From assembly GCA_030248215.1 (NCBI GenBank), contig JASANG010003460.1, positions 101,953 through 165,952 of the forward strand: a stretch of 64,000 nt of DNA, in the 5' to 3' direction. Each line of letters starts with the position of its first letter. The first letter of the stretch is position 1. This document shows, piece after piece, positions 35,661 to 45,842 of the stretch. The stretch is from Enoplolaimus lenunculus (lineage: Eukaryota; Nematoda; Enoplea; Enoplida; Thoracostomopsidae). The translations under genes and the position numbers were made by a program. Under the pieces are notes generated by a model, which saw only the letters and a list, made by a program, of their open reading frames with translations, did no database searches and was not told where the DNA came from.

Positions 35661-38036
35661 TATTAAGTTTGCATGTCATGTTTTGGTATATAGTTAACCC
35701 CGGAATCGAAGGTCGACAAAACTTGCCGAAATTCGAACCGAACTCAAGGATGAAACTAAAAAGCCATTCTAAACAATGTATAATTCACTAATTGGTACAA
35801 AAATGGTATGAAGTGTTGTCAAAATTGTGTTTTTCTTTCTGCCTGTCGTTTTGAGAAATCTCAGCAAAGAAAAACTCTAAAAATTACATGTCAAAGTTAC
35901 GACGCAACGTCCATAAAAATTTTGGAAAAATTTCATTTCCGAAATTTGCCGAAAATACTATAGCTGCCACTTGCGGAAACAATTCGGGCCACCCAGGGGT
36001 CCACTCTGCGGCAACGATCAAAACCAAATTTTAGTTATAATTTAGCGCTAAAATTATGTTTGGCTTCTTGCTCGACGGAATTTTTGCTATTATATATCGC
36101 ACGGCTTTCTCATCATTTATTCCTAAGGTGCGCCTAACCTTTAAAAATTATAATAAAAATGCATAAATTAAAGTCAGCATGTTGGCCTCTAAACTTTGTT
36201 ACAAAAATCAACCGAATAATTATGCCCTTAGGGTATACAAATGTTATTGTTTCTTATGTTCTTTAATTCTATTAGTATTTTAAGCTAGTACTGCTTGTCC
36301 ATTGACATAACATTTTATTTAGTAGTATTTCTAAAGTTTTGTATAAAATTTTCAACCCAAATTCAAGCAGAATATTAGACAAAATAATTCTCACTGATAG
36401 GTAAATAATTGAGCATACGCTCAGAAGCCGAAGAAGACTTTAATTCTGAACCAAACTTTACAACAAATGCATTTACACTTTAAATATATTTTACTGAGTT
36501 TGTATTAACAGTTCAATTTTTTTCCATTCATTTTAATTATATTTCAGCTACCACAGAAAATGTGATTTTTAGAAACTTTTTTTCGAGTCAAAAATCTGAT
36601 ACCGTTTGCCTTTTTTATATTACGCATATCGATAATGGTTTTCGTTATCGTTCATTGATGGGCACATAAAACCGTTAGGTATGATATATGTGACGTGGCA
36701 CATGAAACTGTGGATACTGCATCTATTAGCTCCATAATATTCCTACTTCGTTGCCAAGTTCTACATCATTGCGAAACAGGTGTTTCTGGTGATTCTTGAA
36801 TTACTGTCACGCTAAACAATGTTTTTTATTACGGATTTACTATTATGAATATGAATAAGGCGGACGTTTTAAAGCCTCGTAACACAGTCAAGCATTGGCG
36901 TAACTAGAAATTTATTTCGCGAGGGCATTCATTTCGTGTTAAAGTATTTTGCGAGTAAGTGTAATACGAGCGATCAAACATTTTAAACACTTTACAATCC
37001 ATCAAGTTCTTTGCAAACTGTAAAAGTAATTTTTTGTCATTTCTCGATAAACGAGGGAAATATAGCCTCGCTATGCTTGTTTTAGGCGCACTTGGCGTTC
37101 AGTTATGTATCGTTAAAGCTTAATTCACATATTTCGTGTCTATCATTAGCTATTTTTTAGTCGCCGCTGTCAACAACGTATTTAATTTAAAAGTTTCTCA
37201 TACGCTAAGGATAACTTTCGCTTTATGCGAAATCAAGACAAGCCCGCTGTTCGGGAGGTTGGCATAGGCAGTTGTGAACTTTTAAAAAATTACAATTGTA
37301 TTTTAAACATAAACTTGTAAATTGTGCAAAATTTCCGCATGGTTCGTTTTTGCAATTTTTCTCACCCATACGGGCTTGAGTTCTGGTGAATCGTTTGCGA
37401 TGCCACGTTTTTAAATTGATCATTTAGGGTTGCGGTCGACGCACGCCGCCGCACACCGATACTTACCGAAACTCGTAAACTTTTAGGACACACTTGTCGT
37501 AGTAATTTGAGGCTGACGCGGCGCGGTGACGCATATCGAGTATAGCACAACCCTTAGTTCTAAATCAGTTTGTCACTTTGGATTAATTAATTTCCTGCCT
37601 CTCGATCTTATGCTTATTTTCTTTAATTTATAACGAACTGGTATTGCCTGGCACAGTTAGGACAGGTTAACAAAAATTATGTTAATTCTTAGAAAATTAA
37701 CACAGAACATATTAACGGTTTGAGATTTACTATAAATATGAACGAAACTAAAGCGCAAAATTTACATATAATTACTGTTTTTCAAAACTGTCTGTTGTGA
37801 GCTTTTCAAAATTATCGCCAGTAGATCGTTAATCAGCCCTCAGCCCACGAAGCGTACTATGAAAATTATTAGATTGTGTCAATTCAAGACATGCGTAATA
37901 ATATTTTCAGGGTTTGTCTGCAACTTTAAGATGGCAGTTTACTAGATATACTTTATTTTTGAAATGATTTTTGGTTTGCACAGCGATCAATTTCATGAAA
38001 TAAATATTACGTTTGAAAGCTAAGAATGGACGCCAG
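35661..38036. other. Gene-free flank of the LTR element, with a CpG-rich patch
   Basis: Most of this stretch is AT-rich with no exon. At 37430-37545 a CpG-rich patch (GTCGACGCACGCCGCCGC, GACGCGGCGCGGTGACGC) contains a consensus minus-strand donor, TTTCG/GTAAGTATCGG, and an open frame of about 28 codons upstream of it. This could mark a promoter or first exon of a minus-strand gene, but nothing recognisable is encoded. Confidence 0.4.
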
Positions 38037-38182
38037 TGTAGGTGGCTATGCCACACTTAAACCTATTTCAAACTAAAAACTAAAATATAAAATAAAACCC
38101 TATATCAAAACCACACCTTAAGGGAGTCCCTGGCTCCACAGAACTTAAGTTAGGCTTAGGTGTTGCTACAAGGCGTAGAAAT

Positions 38183-38190
38183 TATAAAAG
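38183..38190 (+). promoter_or_regulatory. TATA-box candidate in the 5' LTR
   Basis: TATAAAAG about 146 bp into the LTR is conserved at the same place in the 3' LTR (46011-46018). It would start transcription near 38214. Inferred from sequence only. Confidence 0.5.
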
Positions 38191-38791
38191 GCATGCTATG
38201 GCGGCTGTGTCCGCAATGTAAACTTACCTGGGGTCCTGCGAGGCCGTATAATGTGGTTGAATATTGTTTTATATCGTGTTGGCCTATGCTGCAGATAACG
38301 ACATAGCTAGGCTATGTCAGCACCAATATGGTGCTTTATGTTCTGAGTGTCTAATGTTGTTGTTGTTGTGAACGGAAGTGTACCGGGTGTGTGGCTCTGG
38401 ACCTCAACCGCATCGCGGACACCCAATTGTGGGTGTCGGCAGAAATGCAAATGAGGCCGAGATGCCGAAAAGGGTAGCCAGGACCGGAATCAGTTTGGTT
38501 TTTAGCGCTAGTCAAATCGGTCGTCTAATTTCTGCGTTAAGTGTGCATATATTACCTATAGTTTTGTGAATTGTGTTGGCGTATCTTGGTTAAAGGTGGA
38601 AGTTTCTTGGTAAGTAAGGTTGAACTGAATTCGATTAAGGATTGTCACAGTGGCTTAGAATGTGAAGGAATCAGGCGTTACGGGCTTAATCAGTATTGCG
38701 CAGGGCGCAGGAAATTACCCAGTATGGAATACTGGTGTTATGTGCTAAAAGGGAAACTTGGGGTATTTAAGGGAACCTGGGAAAAGTAGTC

Positions 38792-38939
38792 TAATAAATC
38801 TAACGGGGTTAGATTTATTATTCTACAACGGCTGGGCCAAATCTAATGGGATTAGATTGGTCGGAAATTTGGTGTAACTCTAACGGGGTTAGAGTACACG
38901 GTTTTACGGGGTGTAATTCTAACGGGGTTAGAATTGCAC
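38792..38939 (+). other. Four-hairpin array in 5' LTR (CTAAY-GGG-RTTAG cores)
   Basis: Hairpin 1 (38792-38820) has a perfect 13-bp stem TAATAAATCTAAC around a GGG loop. Hairpin 2 (38837-38860) has 8 bp, AATCTAAT/ATTAGATT, plus two further pairs past a bulged A. Hairpin 3 (38872-38899) has 8 bp, ACTCTAAC/GTTAGAGT, plus four pairs past a bulged A. Hairpin 4 (38911-38939) has 13 bp including one G-U. Loops and inner stems are shared while outer stems differ yet still pair, suggesting selection for structure, or dyad protein sites. The array falls within the presumed R region. Confidence 0.85.
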
Positions 38940-39234
38940 GGATTCTGGAAAACAGCAAAAGTATTGGGTACGGTAAAGCCAGTGGCTGGATTAAACCAGA
39001 TTCAGACGTCGGCTTTAAGGATTCCGGCTCGGGTTGCCAGTTAAATTGCATAACCTGTAATTTGCTGGTATTAAATATTGAATATTCGGTGTCATACGGG
39101 TTTCGGGTTGGGATTTATAATAAACATTTACCGGCCGCGTTTTACTAAATCAGAGCGATAAGCATACATCGAGATAAAGAACATAACAGGCGATACAGGA
39201 TACCGGCTTAAGTCCAAATCACGAACTTCTCACA

Positions 39235-39256
39235 TGGTGACCACGACGGTCTCGAT
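39235..39256 (+). promoter_or_regulatory. Primer-binding site, tRNA-Arg-like
   Basis: TGGTGACCACGACGG starts immediately after the LTR. From memory of typical animal tRNA-Arg sequences, the complement of the 3' end (TGGCGACCACGA-GG...CTCGA) matches well, with a different discriminator base. This would prime minus-strand DNA synthesis. The exact isoacceptor needs the host tRNA set. Confidence 0.6.
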
Positions 39257-39333
39257 GCTGATTTAGTTGGTGGTCGGTGTGAAAAGGAATAGTTGGAAAA
39301 AGGAGAAAGGAATTTCTGGGTGTAAAAGGAAAA

Positions 39334-40469
39334 GGCTGTTATTGGAAACATAGGATCTGAAAGATCGTGTGGTGGAAAATAACAGGGAATACAGGCTGAA
39401 AAGGAAACTGGGCTGTGAGTATCTACTGCGCGAAAGGGCAATAGATACTGACATTACTGGATAGTACAGGCAAAAGGCTGTTATTGGAAACACAGGATCT
39501 GAACGATCGTGTTGTGGAAAATAACAGGGAATACAGGCTGAAAAGGAAACTGGGCTGTGAGTATCTACTGCGCGAAAGGGCAATAGATACTGACATTACT
39601 GGATAGTACAGGCAAAAGGCTGTTATTGGAAACACAGGATCTGAACGATCGTGTTGTGGAAAATAACAGGGAATACAGGCTGAAAAGGAAACTGGGCTGT
39701 GAGTATCTACTGCGCGAAAGGGCAACAGATACTGACATTACTGGATAGTACAGGCAAAAGGCTGTTATTGGAAACACAGGATCTGAACGATCGTGTTGTG
39801 GAAAATAACAGGGAATACAGGCTGAAAAGGAAACTGGGCTGTGAGTATCTACTGCGCGAAAGGGCAACAGATACTGACATTACTGGATAGTACAGGCAAA
39901 AGGCTGTTATTGGAAACACAGGATCTGAACGATCGTGTTGTGGAAAATAACAGGGAATACAGGCTGAAAAGGAAACTGGGCTGTGAGTATCTACTGCGCG
40001 AAAGGGCAACAGATACTGACATTACTGGATAGTACAGGCTAAAGGCTGTTATTGGAAACACAGGATCTGAACGATCGTGTTGTGGAAAATAACAGGGAGT
40101 ACAGGCTGAAAAGGAAACTGGGCTGTGAGTATCTACTGCGCGAAAGGGCAACAGATACTGACATTACTGGATAGTACAGGCTAAAGGCTGTTATTGGAAA
40201 CACAGGATCTGAACGATCGTGTTGTGGAAAATAACAGGGAGTACAGGCTGAAAAGGAAACTGGGCTGTGAGTATCTACTGCGCGAAAGGGCAATAGATAC
40301 TGACATTACTGGATAGTACAGGCTAAAGGCTGTTATTGGAAACACAGGATCTGAACGATCGTGTTGTGGAAAATAACAAGGAGTACAGGCTGAAAAGGAA
40401 ACTGGGCTGTGAGTATCTACTGCGCGAAAGGGCAACAGATACTGACATTACTGGATAGTACAGGCTGTG
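39334..40469 (+). repeat. Eight 142-bp tandem repeats in the retrotransposon leader
   Basis: GGCTGTTATTGGAAACA recurs at 39334, 39476, 39618, 39760, 39902, 40044, 40186 and 40328, an exact 142-bp period. Copy 1 is the most diverged; the rest differ by a few substitutions such as CAATAG/CAACAG and CAAAAGG/CTAAAGG. Since 142 is 3n+1, each unit shifts frame relative to the last. Each unit has an open plus frame of about 43 codons (LLLETQDLNDRVVENNREY and onward) ending at TAG, and minus-strand frames of 84-100 codons also repeat. Their coding status is doubtful. The array lies between the primer-binding site and gag, where packaging or translation signals often sit. Confidence 0.95.
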
Positions 40470-41335
40470 AATTAGTTCGACAGTTACACTTGAGGCTGTG
40501 CCGCAAGTACGTGGAACTAGTTCAGGAACAGGCGAATTGGAAGTGAAAATTCTCGGGGTGAAGAGACGAAAATTGGAAAAAACGGTCTGAAACTGGTGAA
40601 ATTGGCATACTTAGGAACTATTGTGTTCGTAAGTACCGGTTAAAATTTGAAACGGAACGGTTACAGGCATCGGCAGTATTGGTCAAAAACATCTGAAAAA
40701 TTGTCAAAAATTCAGTTGTTTTTGGACCTGGTGAAGTGAAAAGGTGCGAGAAAGGCAAAAAGGATACGACATTGGACTCAGGGCATATCAAGGACGGAAG
40801 TAAACCCTTAACACTTACGCTATAAGGGTTTACGGAAATTTCGGTTGGTGCCGGCACGAGATCTAGGTACTTGTAACAAGTAGCTAGCTAACAAGGAGCA
40901 ATCTCGGGTGAAAACCGGAGCTGAAAGTTGGCCTGACGCGAGATAGCGGCTGGCAAACGCGAATAAAAGTTGGAAAGGAGTTCAAGGAACGATTCAGGAA
41001 TATTTTGCTTGGGGCTACGCCACAAGTTTTCAAATCGGGTGCCGTATTCAGCGAGTGAATAAGGCTGTGAAACGAAATCTCGGGAGTAGCTAAGTGAAAA
41101 GGTCGAAAAATCGTCGAAGGTGCTTGGGGCTGAAATATTTAGGAACTGTATTGTTCGTAAATATCCAGAGCACGTTCTTGGAAGAAATTTTGAACCGGGT
41201 AAAAAGTTTTGGGCCAAAAATTACGAAAAATTGGCCGGTCAGAAAAGTGGTGTTTTATATATATAAAACACAATAACACTGGTGTGGGAAATAGTTTACA
41301 GAGATTGGCTGAAAGTGCGATTTCGGAAAAGGAGA

Positions 41336-43456
41336 ATGCCGTTGTACAGGACCCCAACTACGGCGGTAGAACAGGAAGCGGTAGCAAGGGCTACGGCGCG
41401 TGAAAGCAGGGTGACAACACGAAGTATGTCACGCGAGCTTCAGGCAGAACCGGGTAAAGAAATCGAGGAGATTTCGTTACCGAGTACAATGTGTCGTCAG
41501 GAATCACTTGAATCAGTATTTCAGACGAATGGGAATGGCATATCCGGGCAATCGACTATGATTATGCGAGGAGCACAGGTGACGGAGACAAGGGCGCCGG
41601 ATTTAACGATGTTAGACGGGCAGCATACCGGAATGAGAGCGCAAGAGGATGCAGGCATACGGCAAGGGAGTCATAGACTCGCTTATGCATCGGAGGGAAG
41701 CACAGGACATGGCGGTGTTGTAGATTCAGGCATGTCCTATCCTCGGATGACAGCGGAATATCAGAACGAGAGACAGGATCTGGAGGATTCGGGCGTATGT
41801 CGACCAGAACCGAGATACGCAATACCGAACCCGGCTATGATGGAAGGAAATAGTTCAGAAACAGGTATGAGGTGGACTCAGGCATATAGCGGGACGGAAC
41901 CGTCACGCAGGATAAATATGATTAGGCCGCATCCACAATTAGAAATGGATGGGCCGTTGGCAAACTGGTCGGTGGAACAACGCATGTCCATGGGACATGG
42001 GTTACAGCGACAACAGGTTTCCACCCAGGTGCAAGGGATAGGAGCACGGAGCCAGGATAGTGTGAAGGCAGTGGAAGAAGATAGAGGTCGCAGTCCGGGG
42101 GTGCCTCAGGCACGCTCGAGGGCGACGTCTATTCAGGAATCAGAAGAAGAGGATGACGAAATCAAGGAATTGACTCGGGCATTCGAACGGGGTCTGAAGT
42201 CGAAACATAGTGAGAAGTTTCGAAAGTTGTGGAGTAAATTGGAAAGTGAAATGGGTCAGAGGCCGGAGTCAAGGCAGAGTCACAGATCAGGCAGAGTGAG
42301 TCGGATGTCGAATAAGGACGAAGTTAACCGGCAATCTGTGACAAAGGAGTATCGGGAAGCTACGCGAATGCATGGAGCAGGGGAACAAGCCTGCTCGATG
42401 TCGATGGGAAATCAGGAGATGCCGAAAGGAGGGGTGGCACCCCACCCTGTCCCTATGGGTTACCGACAGGCGAGTTATCCGGTGTTGACCCAACCATTGG
42501 CGGGGAATGCATATCAGGCATTTCCGGCACAACCAGGAGTGGCTCCGCAAGCGAACGCAAGTTGGCAAGAACCGGTCATGCAAACACCGAGGATGACGGG
42601 TTTTGCGGAGATGCCACAGTTACAGGCAATGGGGAATATGGCAAATCGGGTACCACAGCATATGGGGTACGCGAATCAGGGTGCACCACAGATCGTGGTG
42701 AAAATGCCGCAGAAATTGCCGTTGCAAAATTTTGAAGGCAAGTCAGATTTTGGAATTTGGTACAGGAAATTTGAACGGGTGATGCAAACGGCTAAAATCG
42801 GCGACAGCGAGTCCAAAATAAATCACTTCAGGAATCATGTGAAAGGACTGGCTGACCAATATCTGGATATTTTGGAAGAGCGGTATGGACCATACGGCTC
42901 AGAGGAGTTCGGGCAATTAGTGCGCGAATTCCAGGAAAGGTTTGGAGAATCGACGGACCTGTCGAATAGAATGGCAGCGTTCCAGAGGATCAGGCAAAAA
43001 GGGGACGTGAGCGAATACGCTGACGAGCTGCAGTCTTACTGGGTAAGATATTTGGAGAAACAGTTTGCGAATACGGAGGAAAGTAGGGACTTGTTGTGTC
43101 AGACATTTGTGAACAACTCGTTCCCGGAAATGAAACAACGGCTGCAGCTGGGTATAGTAGAGTCGTTTGAGGAATTGCGGCGCCGTGCCTTGAAGTTGCA
43201 GAGGCAACTTGAAGCTGACGGCACGTTGAATGTGAAGGAAAAAGGGAGTAAAATGGAGTCGAAACAGGAACAGCAAACGGGTGCGTCGAATGCACAACAG
43301 GCAAGGCAAAATACTGGCGCCGGGAATGCGCGGCGACAGCAGGCAGGACGTGCTCGTGTGAATAACCAGGAGCAAACGGAGGCACAGGTTCAGGACAAGG
43401 TCAGCAGGTTGTATCTGACCAGGTGCCACGGGATTCAGAGCGAGTCAGGAAATTAA
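41336..43456 (+). CDS. gag: Gag polyprotein of the LTR element
   Basis: The first ATG of the frame is at 41336 (begins MPLYRTPTTAVEQE), giving about 706 residues; the frame is open upstream to 41282 without ATG. The N-terminal 400 residues are Gln/Arg/Ser-rich and low complexity, with an acidic patch (ESEEEDDEIKELTRAF). A retrotransposon-Gag-type domain maps to about 42715-43215: LPLQNFEGKSDFGIWYRKFE, then ILEERYGPYGSEEFGQLVRE, MAAFQRIRQKGDVSEYADEL and SFPEMKQRLQLGI. Gag forms the virus-like particle and binds RNA. The zinc knuckles expected next lie in a different frame after a -1 change between 43363 and 43456, and I see no canonical slippery heptamer, so a 1-base indel is more likely than programmed shifting. 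Confidence 0.85.
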   Translation: MPLYRTPTTAVEQEAVARATARESRVTTRSMSRELQAEPGKEIEEISLPSTMCRQESLESVFQTNGNGISGQSTMIMRGAQVTETRAPDLTMLDGQHTGMRAQEDAGIRQGSHRLAYASEGSTGHGGVVDSGMSYPRMTAEYQNERQDLEDSGVCRPEPRYAIPNPAMMEGNSSETGMRWTQAYSGTEPSRRINMIRPHPQLEMDGPLANWSVEQRMSMGHGLQRQQVSTQVQGIGARSQDSVKAVEEDRGRSPGVPQARSRATSIQESEEEDDEIKELTRAFERGLKSKHSEKFRKLWSKLESEMGQRPESRQSHRSGRVSRMSNKDEVNRQSVTKEYREATRMHGAGEQACSMSMGNQEMPKGGVAPHPVPMGYRQASYPVLTQPLAGNAYQAFPAQPGVAPQANASWQEPVMQTPRMTGFAEMPQLQAMGNMANRVPQHMGYANQGAPQIVVKMPQKLPLQNFEGKSDFGIWYRKFERVMQTAKIGDSESKINHFRNHVKGLADQYLDILEERYGPYGSEEFGQLVREFQERFGESTDLSNRMAAFQRIRQKGDVSEYADELQSYWVRYLEKQFANTEESRDLLCQTFVNNSFPEMKQRLQLGIVESFEELRRRALKLQRQLEADGTLNVKEKGSKMESKQEQQTGASNAQQARQNTGAGNARRQQAGRARVNNQEQTEAQVQDKVSRLYLTRCHGIQSESGN

Positions 43457-43980
43457 GGGAAGTCGGGTCGTGCTTCTTTTGTGAAGGACAGGGACATATC
43501 GCACGAGAATGTCCAGTAAAGGCGAGTAGACAGGGTGCGAGCGGAGCCGCGGTGCAGCAGAATAATGCTGGCAACGCTGGAAACAGGCAAGGACAGGCAC
43601 AAGGAGGGCAAGGAGGGAGATTCTCGCCTTGCTTTCATTGCAACAGGACAAATCACCCGTCGCACGAATGTTTTCGGGCAAATCGCTTGCCGATACCGGG
43701 GTTGAACGCACCGTTACCTCCGATGACGTCAGCGAGTAGTAATCAGGTACAAGGACCAGTGAGATTACAGAGGCAAAAGGAAGTCCTGGGGCCGTGTATA
43801 TCGTCACCTACGGCCGCAGCGCAGGATAGTGGGGCACCTAGTATACGGATACGGAAAATTCATGAGGATCCGTTGCCTTCGGTTATGAAGGTGGCGAAGT
43901 TACCTGTTATGCTAATGTATGGACAGAGGCAGAGGAGCTGCGTCTGGAGGAAAACCGCACACAGCGGATCGCGTCGGTGA
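43366..43980 (+). CDS. Gag nucleocapsid segment with two CCHC zinc knuckles
   Basis: Frame 1 is open from 43366 (after a stop at 43363) to 43980. It encodes CFFCEGQGHIAREC and then CFHCNRTNHPSHEC, both CX2CX4HX4C knuckles of retroelement nucleocapsid that bind RNA. The intervening sequence is Gly/Gln/Asn-rich. It lacks a clear ATG and is best read as a continuation of gag after the frame change. After the knuckles comes a Pro/Ser-rich stretch; no D-S/T-G protease motif is seen. Its last part overlaps the next frame, so the change to frame 0 lies between 43866 and 43980. Confidence 0.75.
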   Translation, partial: PGANGGTGSGQGQQVVSDQVPRDSERVRKLREVGSCFFCEGQGHIARECPVKASRQGASGAAVQQNNAGNAGNRQGQAQGGQGGRFSPCFHCNRTNHPSHECFRANRLPIPGLNAPLPPMTSASSNQVQGPVRLQRQKEVLGPCISSPTAAAQDSGAPSIRIRKIHEDPLPSVMKVAKLPVMLMYGQRQRSCVWRKTAHSGSRR

Positions 43981-44357
43981 ATGTAACGGAGATGGAGGTT
44001 TCGCAAGTAGAACCTACATCGTCAGGCGAGGCTCAGAAGCGATCGAGTGTGCCAAGTCGGGGGGCGTCGACAGCGACGTCACCTCTAGAGATAACAGATG
44101 GAAAGAAAAAGAAATGGAAAAAGAAGGAAGGCGTAGTGGAGGTGAACTTGGATGGGTCAAGCGAGGAGGAACAAATGGATACGGAGACGGTAGAGAAAGG
44201 AGCAGAGCGGATGGATATACCATCGGCTAGGCCAGGTGTGGACCAATTGAGCACACCAGAGGCAACCGGGAAAGGAAAAGGCGTAGGAAAAGGAAAACAG
44301 TTAGTGGGTAGCGGAAGCGCATCGGACGGCGCTTCGGTTACGACGATTAAAAAATAA
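43866..44357 (+). CDS. Acidic/basic linker segment, function unknown
   Basis: Frame 0 is open from 43866 to a TAA at 44355-44357. The first in-frame ATG near 43980 gives about 126 residues, but the upstream codons (TEAEELRLEENRTQRIAS) look coding too, as expected after a frame change. It contains a lysine cluster (GKKKKWKKKEG), a Ser/Glu patch (GSSEEEQMDTE) and Gly/Lys repeats (GKGKGVGKGK). I recognise no domain. The next segment continues in the same frame directly past the stop. Confidence 0.5.
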   Translation, partial: GSVAFGYEGGEVTCYANVWTEAEELRLEENRTQRIASVNVTEMEVSQVEPTSSGEAQKRSSVPSRGASTATSPLEITDGKKKKWKKKEGVVEVNLDGSSEEEQMDTETVEKGAERMDIPSARPGVDQLSTPEATGKGKGVGKGKQLVGSGSASDGASVTTIKK

Positions 44358-45446
44358 TGGAAGGTGCTGGACCCGGAGGCGTATCAGGAGGGGAGGTACC
44401 CACGGATGCCGACGGATACTTCATCGGTCGTGGAAGGTTCACCCTTCCTAGCGCAGCCGTGCGTAACTCCTCCTCCCCCGCCGTTGCCGGAAGGAGCGGC
44501 TGGAGACCAGCGGCAGAGGGCTCACGAGCATGTGTCCGGTGCGGAACAGCTGGGGAGGCGGACTGAGGAAAAGGTAAAGGAGAAGGAAGCCGAGCGTCAG
44601 GTGATGATGGAAAAGTTGAATAATGCATTGGAAGAGGTTATGACGCTCGTTTGGGAAAAGAGGCAGCTGGAGAACCAGGTGCAAGAGTTGGCTGAGGAAA
44701 ACGACAGGCTGAAAAAGAGAGTTGCTGGAGATAGATGGGAAGAGTCACCGGAGCCGTCCGACGACAGGACGTCTGCGAGTCAAAAGGGAGCGTTGAAGAG
44801 ACAGAGGTCTCTAACGCCAGGACAGGTGAGGTCGCAGTCGGAGTCAGAGGAAAAACCGAGCACGAGTCTGGGTCAGCCACTGGCACCGGAATATATCGCG
44901 GTGCGAGGGCCGGATGGAAAGTGGAAATGGAGATTTGATAAGGACGCGAGGAAAAGGGCAATGGCCCAGAGGGCGCGCGTTAGTCCGAAGAGACCAACGG
45001 GCGGATATGTACGATCGGCTGCAGGGTCGGTGGTGAGTAGAATCGGACCAAGGCAGGCGAATCCGGTGTATAGTGCATCGGCTGTGCGATCACAGACAGC
45101 GCCTGGGTACCGGGGATCTGGAGCGGTAGCGCAGAGGGTGGTTGGTAGTCCACCAGCTGGGTCGTCAGGGGTACGGCCACGAGTTCGGCAAGTGTCGGGC
45201 GAGCGGTACCCTGTACGAGTTGGCGGTCACGTTGGACAACCGCAAGTGGCACCTGGACGTGGCTATTACAATCAACAAGTGGAGAACGTACGGCAGGCGA
45301 TGCGAGAAAGCCGTCAAGTGGAACGACAGCGGCAGCAGCAACGGGCGTCGCGATCGGTGGCGCGCGATAATCAGTGGGTGACGCAGGAGGAATTGGACGC
45401 CTATTATGCGGACGTCCCTCGCGAACTGCGTCGAAGTCACTTTTAA
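44358..45446 (+). CDS. Coiled-coil/basic ORF downstream of Gag, function unknown
   Basis: In frame 0 directly after the TAA at 44355, the frame stays open to 45446; the first ATG is at 44406. The order is a proline stretch (CVTPPPPPLPEG), a coiled coil of about 60 residues near 44550-44740 with heptad Leu/Val (LNNALEEVMTLVWEKRQLEN, QELAEENDRLKKR), a Ser-rich basic part with VRGPDGKWKWRFDKDARKR, and an Arg/Gln-rich C-terminus ending RELRRSHF. It occupies the place where pol would be but shows none of its motifs. It may be an accessory RNA-binding or oligomerising protein, or an extended Gag. The stop could be a mutation or a readthrough site. Confidence 0.6.
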   Translation, partial: WKVLDPEAYQEGRYPRMPTDTSSVVEGSPFLAQPCVTPPPPPLPEGAAGDQRQRAHEHVSGAEQLGRRTEEKVKEKEAERQVMMEKLNNALEEVMTLVWEKRQLENQVQELAEENDRLKKRVAGDRWEESPEPSDDRTSASQKGALKRQRSLTPGQVRSQSESEEKPSTSLGQPLAPEYIAVRGPDGKWKWRFDKDARKRAMAQRARVSPKRPTGGYVRSAAGSVVSRIGPRQANPVYSASAVRSQTAPGYRGSGAVAQRVVGSPPAGSSGVRPRVRQVSGERYPVRVGGHVGQPQVAPGRGYYNQQVENVRQAMRESRQVERQRQQQRASRSVARDNQWVTQEELDAYYADVPRELRRSHF

Positions 45447-45842
45447 CGGATCGGTAATAGACGTTTATTGTGGGTATTAGTTCGGTGATGTTTCGGGGGT
45501 AATGCTACGGGGTGCTAGGGTTGTACTGGTACGCTGGGTATTTTATAGTGGAGTGACTTTATTAGGGGTCATATCGGTAGTCGGGTCGTTAGTTTGGAAA
45601 TGGTTCTGGGGGTAATGTAAACGGGTGCTGGGGGTGCGCTGGTACGCGGTTTCGTTATTGGGATTATTGGACGCATTGGCAAGATTGTCGTGGGTCGTGC
45701 TATGGTTTGTTATTGTTACTCGGCAAAAACTTTAAAACAAAATAAAAATAAATAAAAGAAAGAAAATGATAAAAATTGTTATTTGTTTGTTATTGTTAAG
45801 TTTGTTTAAAATTTGTTCGATGCCAGGGTCGGCATCTGTGCC
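45447..45842 (+). other. Non-coding 3' region of the LTR element
   Basis: G/T-rich sequence with loosely repeated GGGGGTAATG...ACGGGTGCTGGGG phrases (near 45500 and 45610), followed by an A-rich tract at 45730-45775. No open frame of interest. It lies between the last ORF and the polypurine tract. Confidence 0.6.

Larger units (their letters stand above)
38037..39234 (+). repeat. 5' LTR (1198 bp)
   Basis: TG...CA boundaries are defined by alignment with the 3' LTR. A TATA-box candidate TATAAAAG lies at 38183-38190 and a poly(A) signal AATAAA at 39119-39124. If both are used, R spans roughly 38.21-39.14 kb, so the hairpin array is transcribed at both ends of the RNA. Short open frames at 38378-38789 are conserved in the 3' LTR only because the LTRs are near-identical. 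A TTAGGCTTAGG motif lies near 38152. Confidence 0.9.

Noticed and set aside
38378..38789. Two plus-strand frames (63 and 72 codons) conserved at 46203-46614
   Set aside because: Conservation is explained by LTR identity; differences between the two LTRs show no coding constraint I could discern.
39208..40435. Series of 77-106 codon minus-strand frames starting MPFRAVDTHSPVSF
   Set aside because: They recur every 142 bp because of the leader tandem repeat, overlap one another, and run antisense to the retrotransposon.
41562..42583. Minus-strand frames of 63-98 codons opposite gag
   Set aside because: Antisense shadows of a real coding frame with biased codon use.
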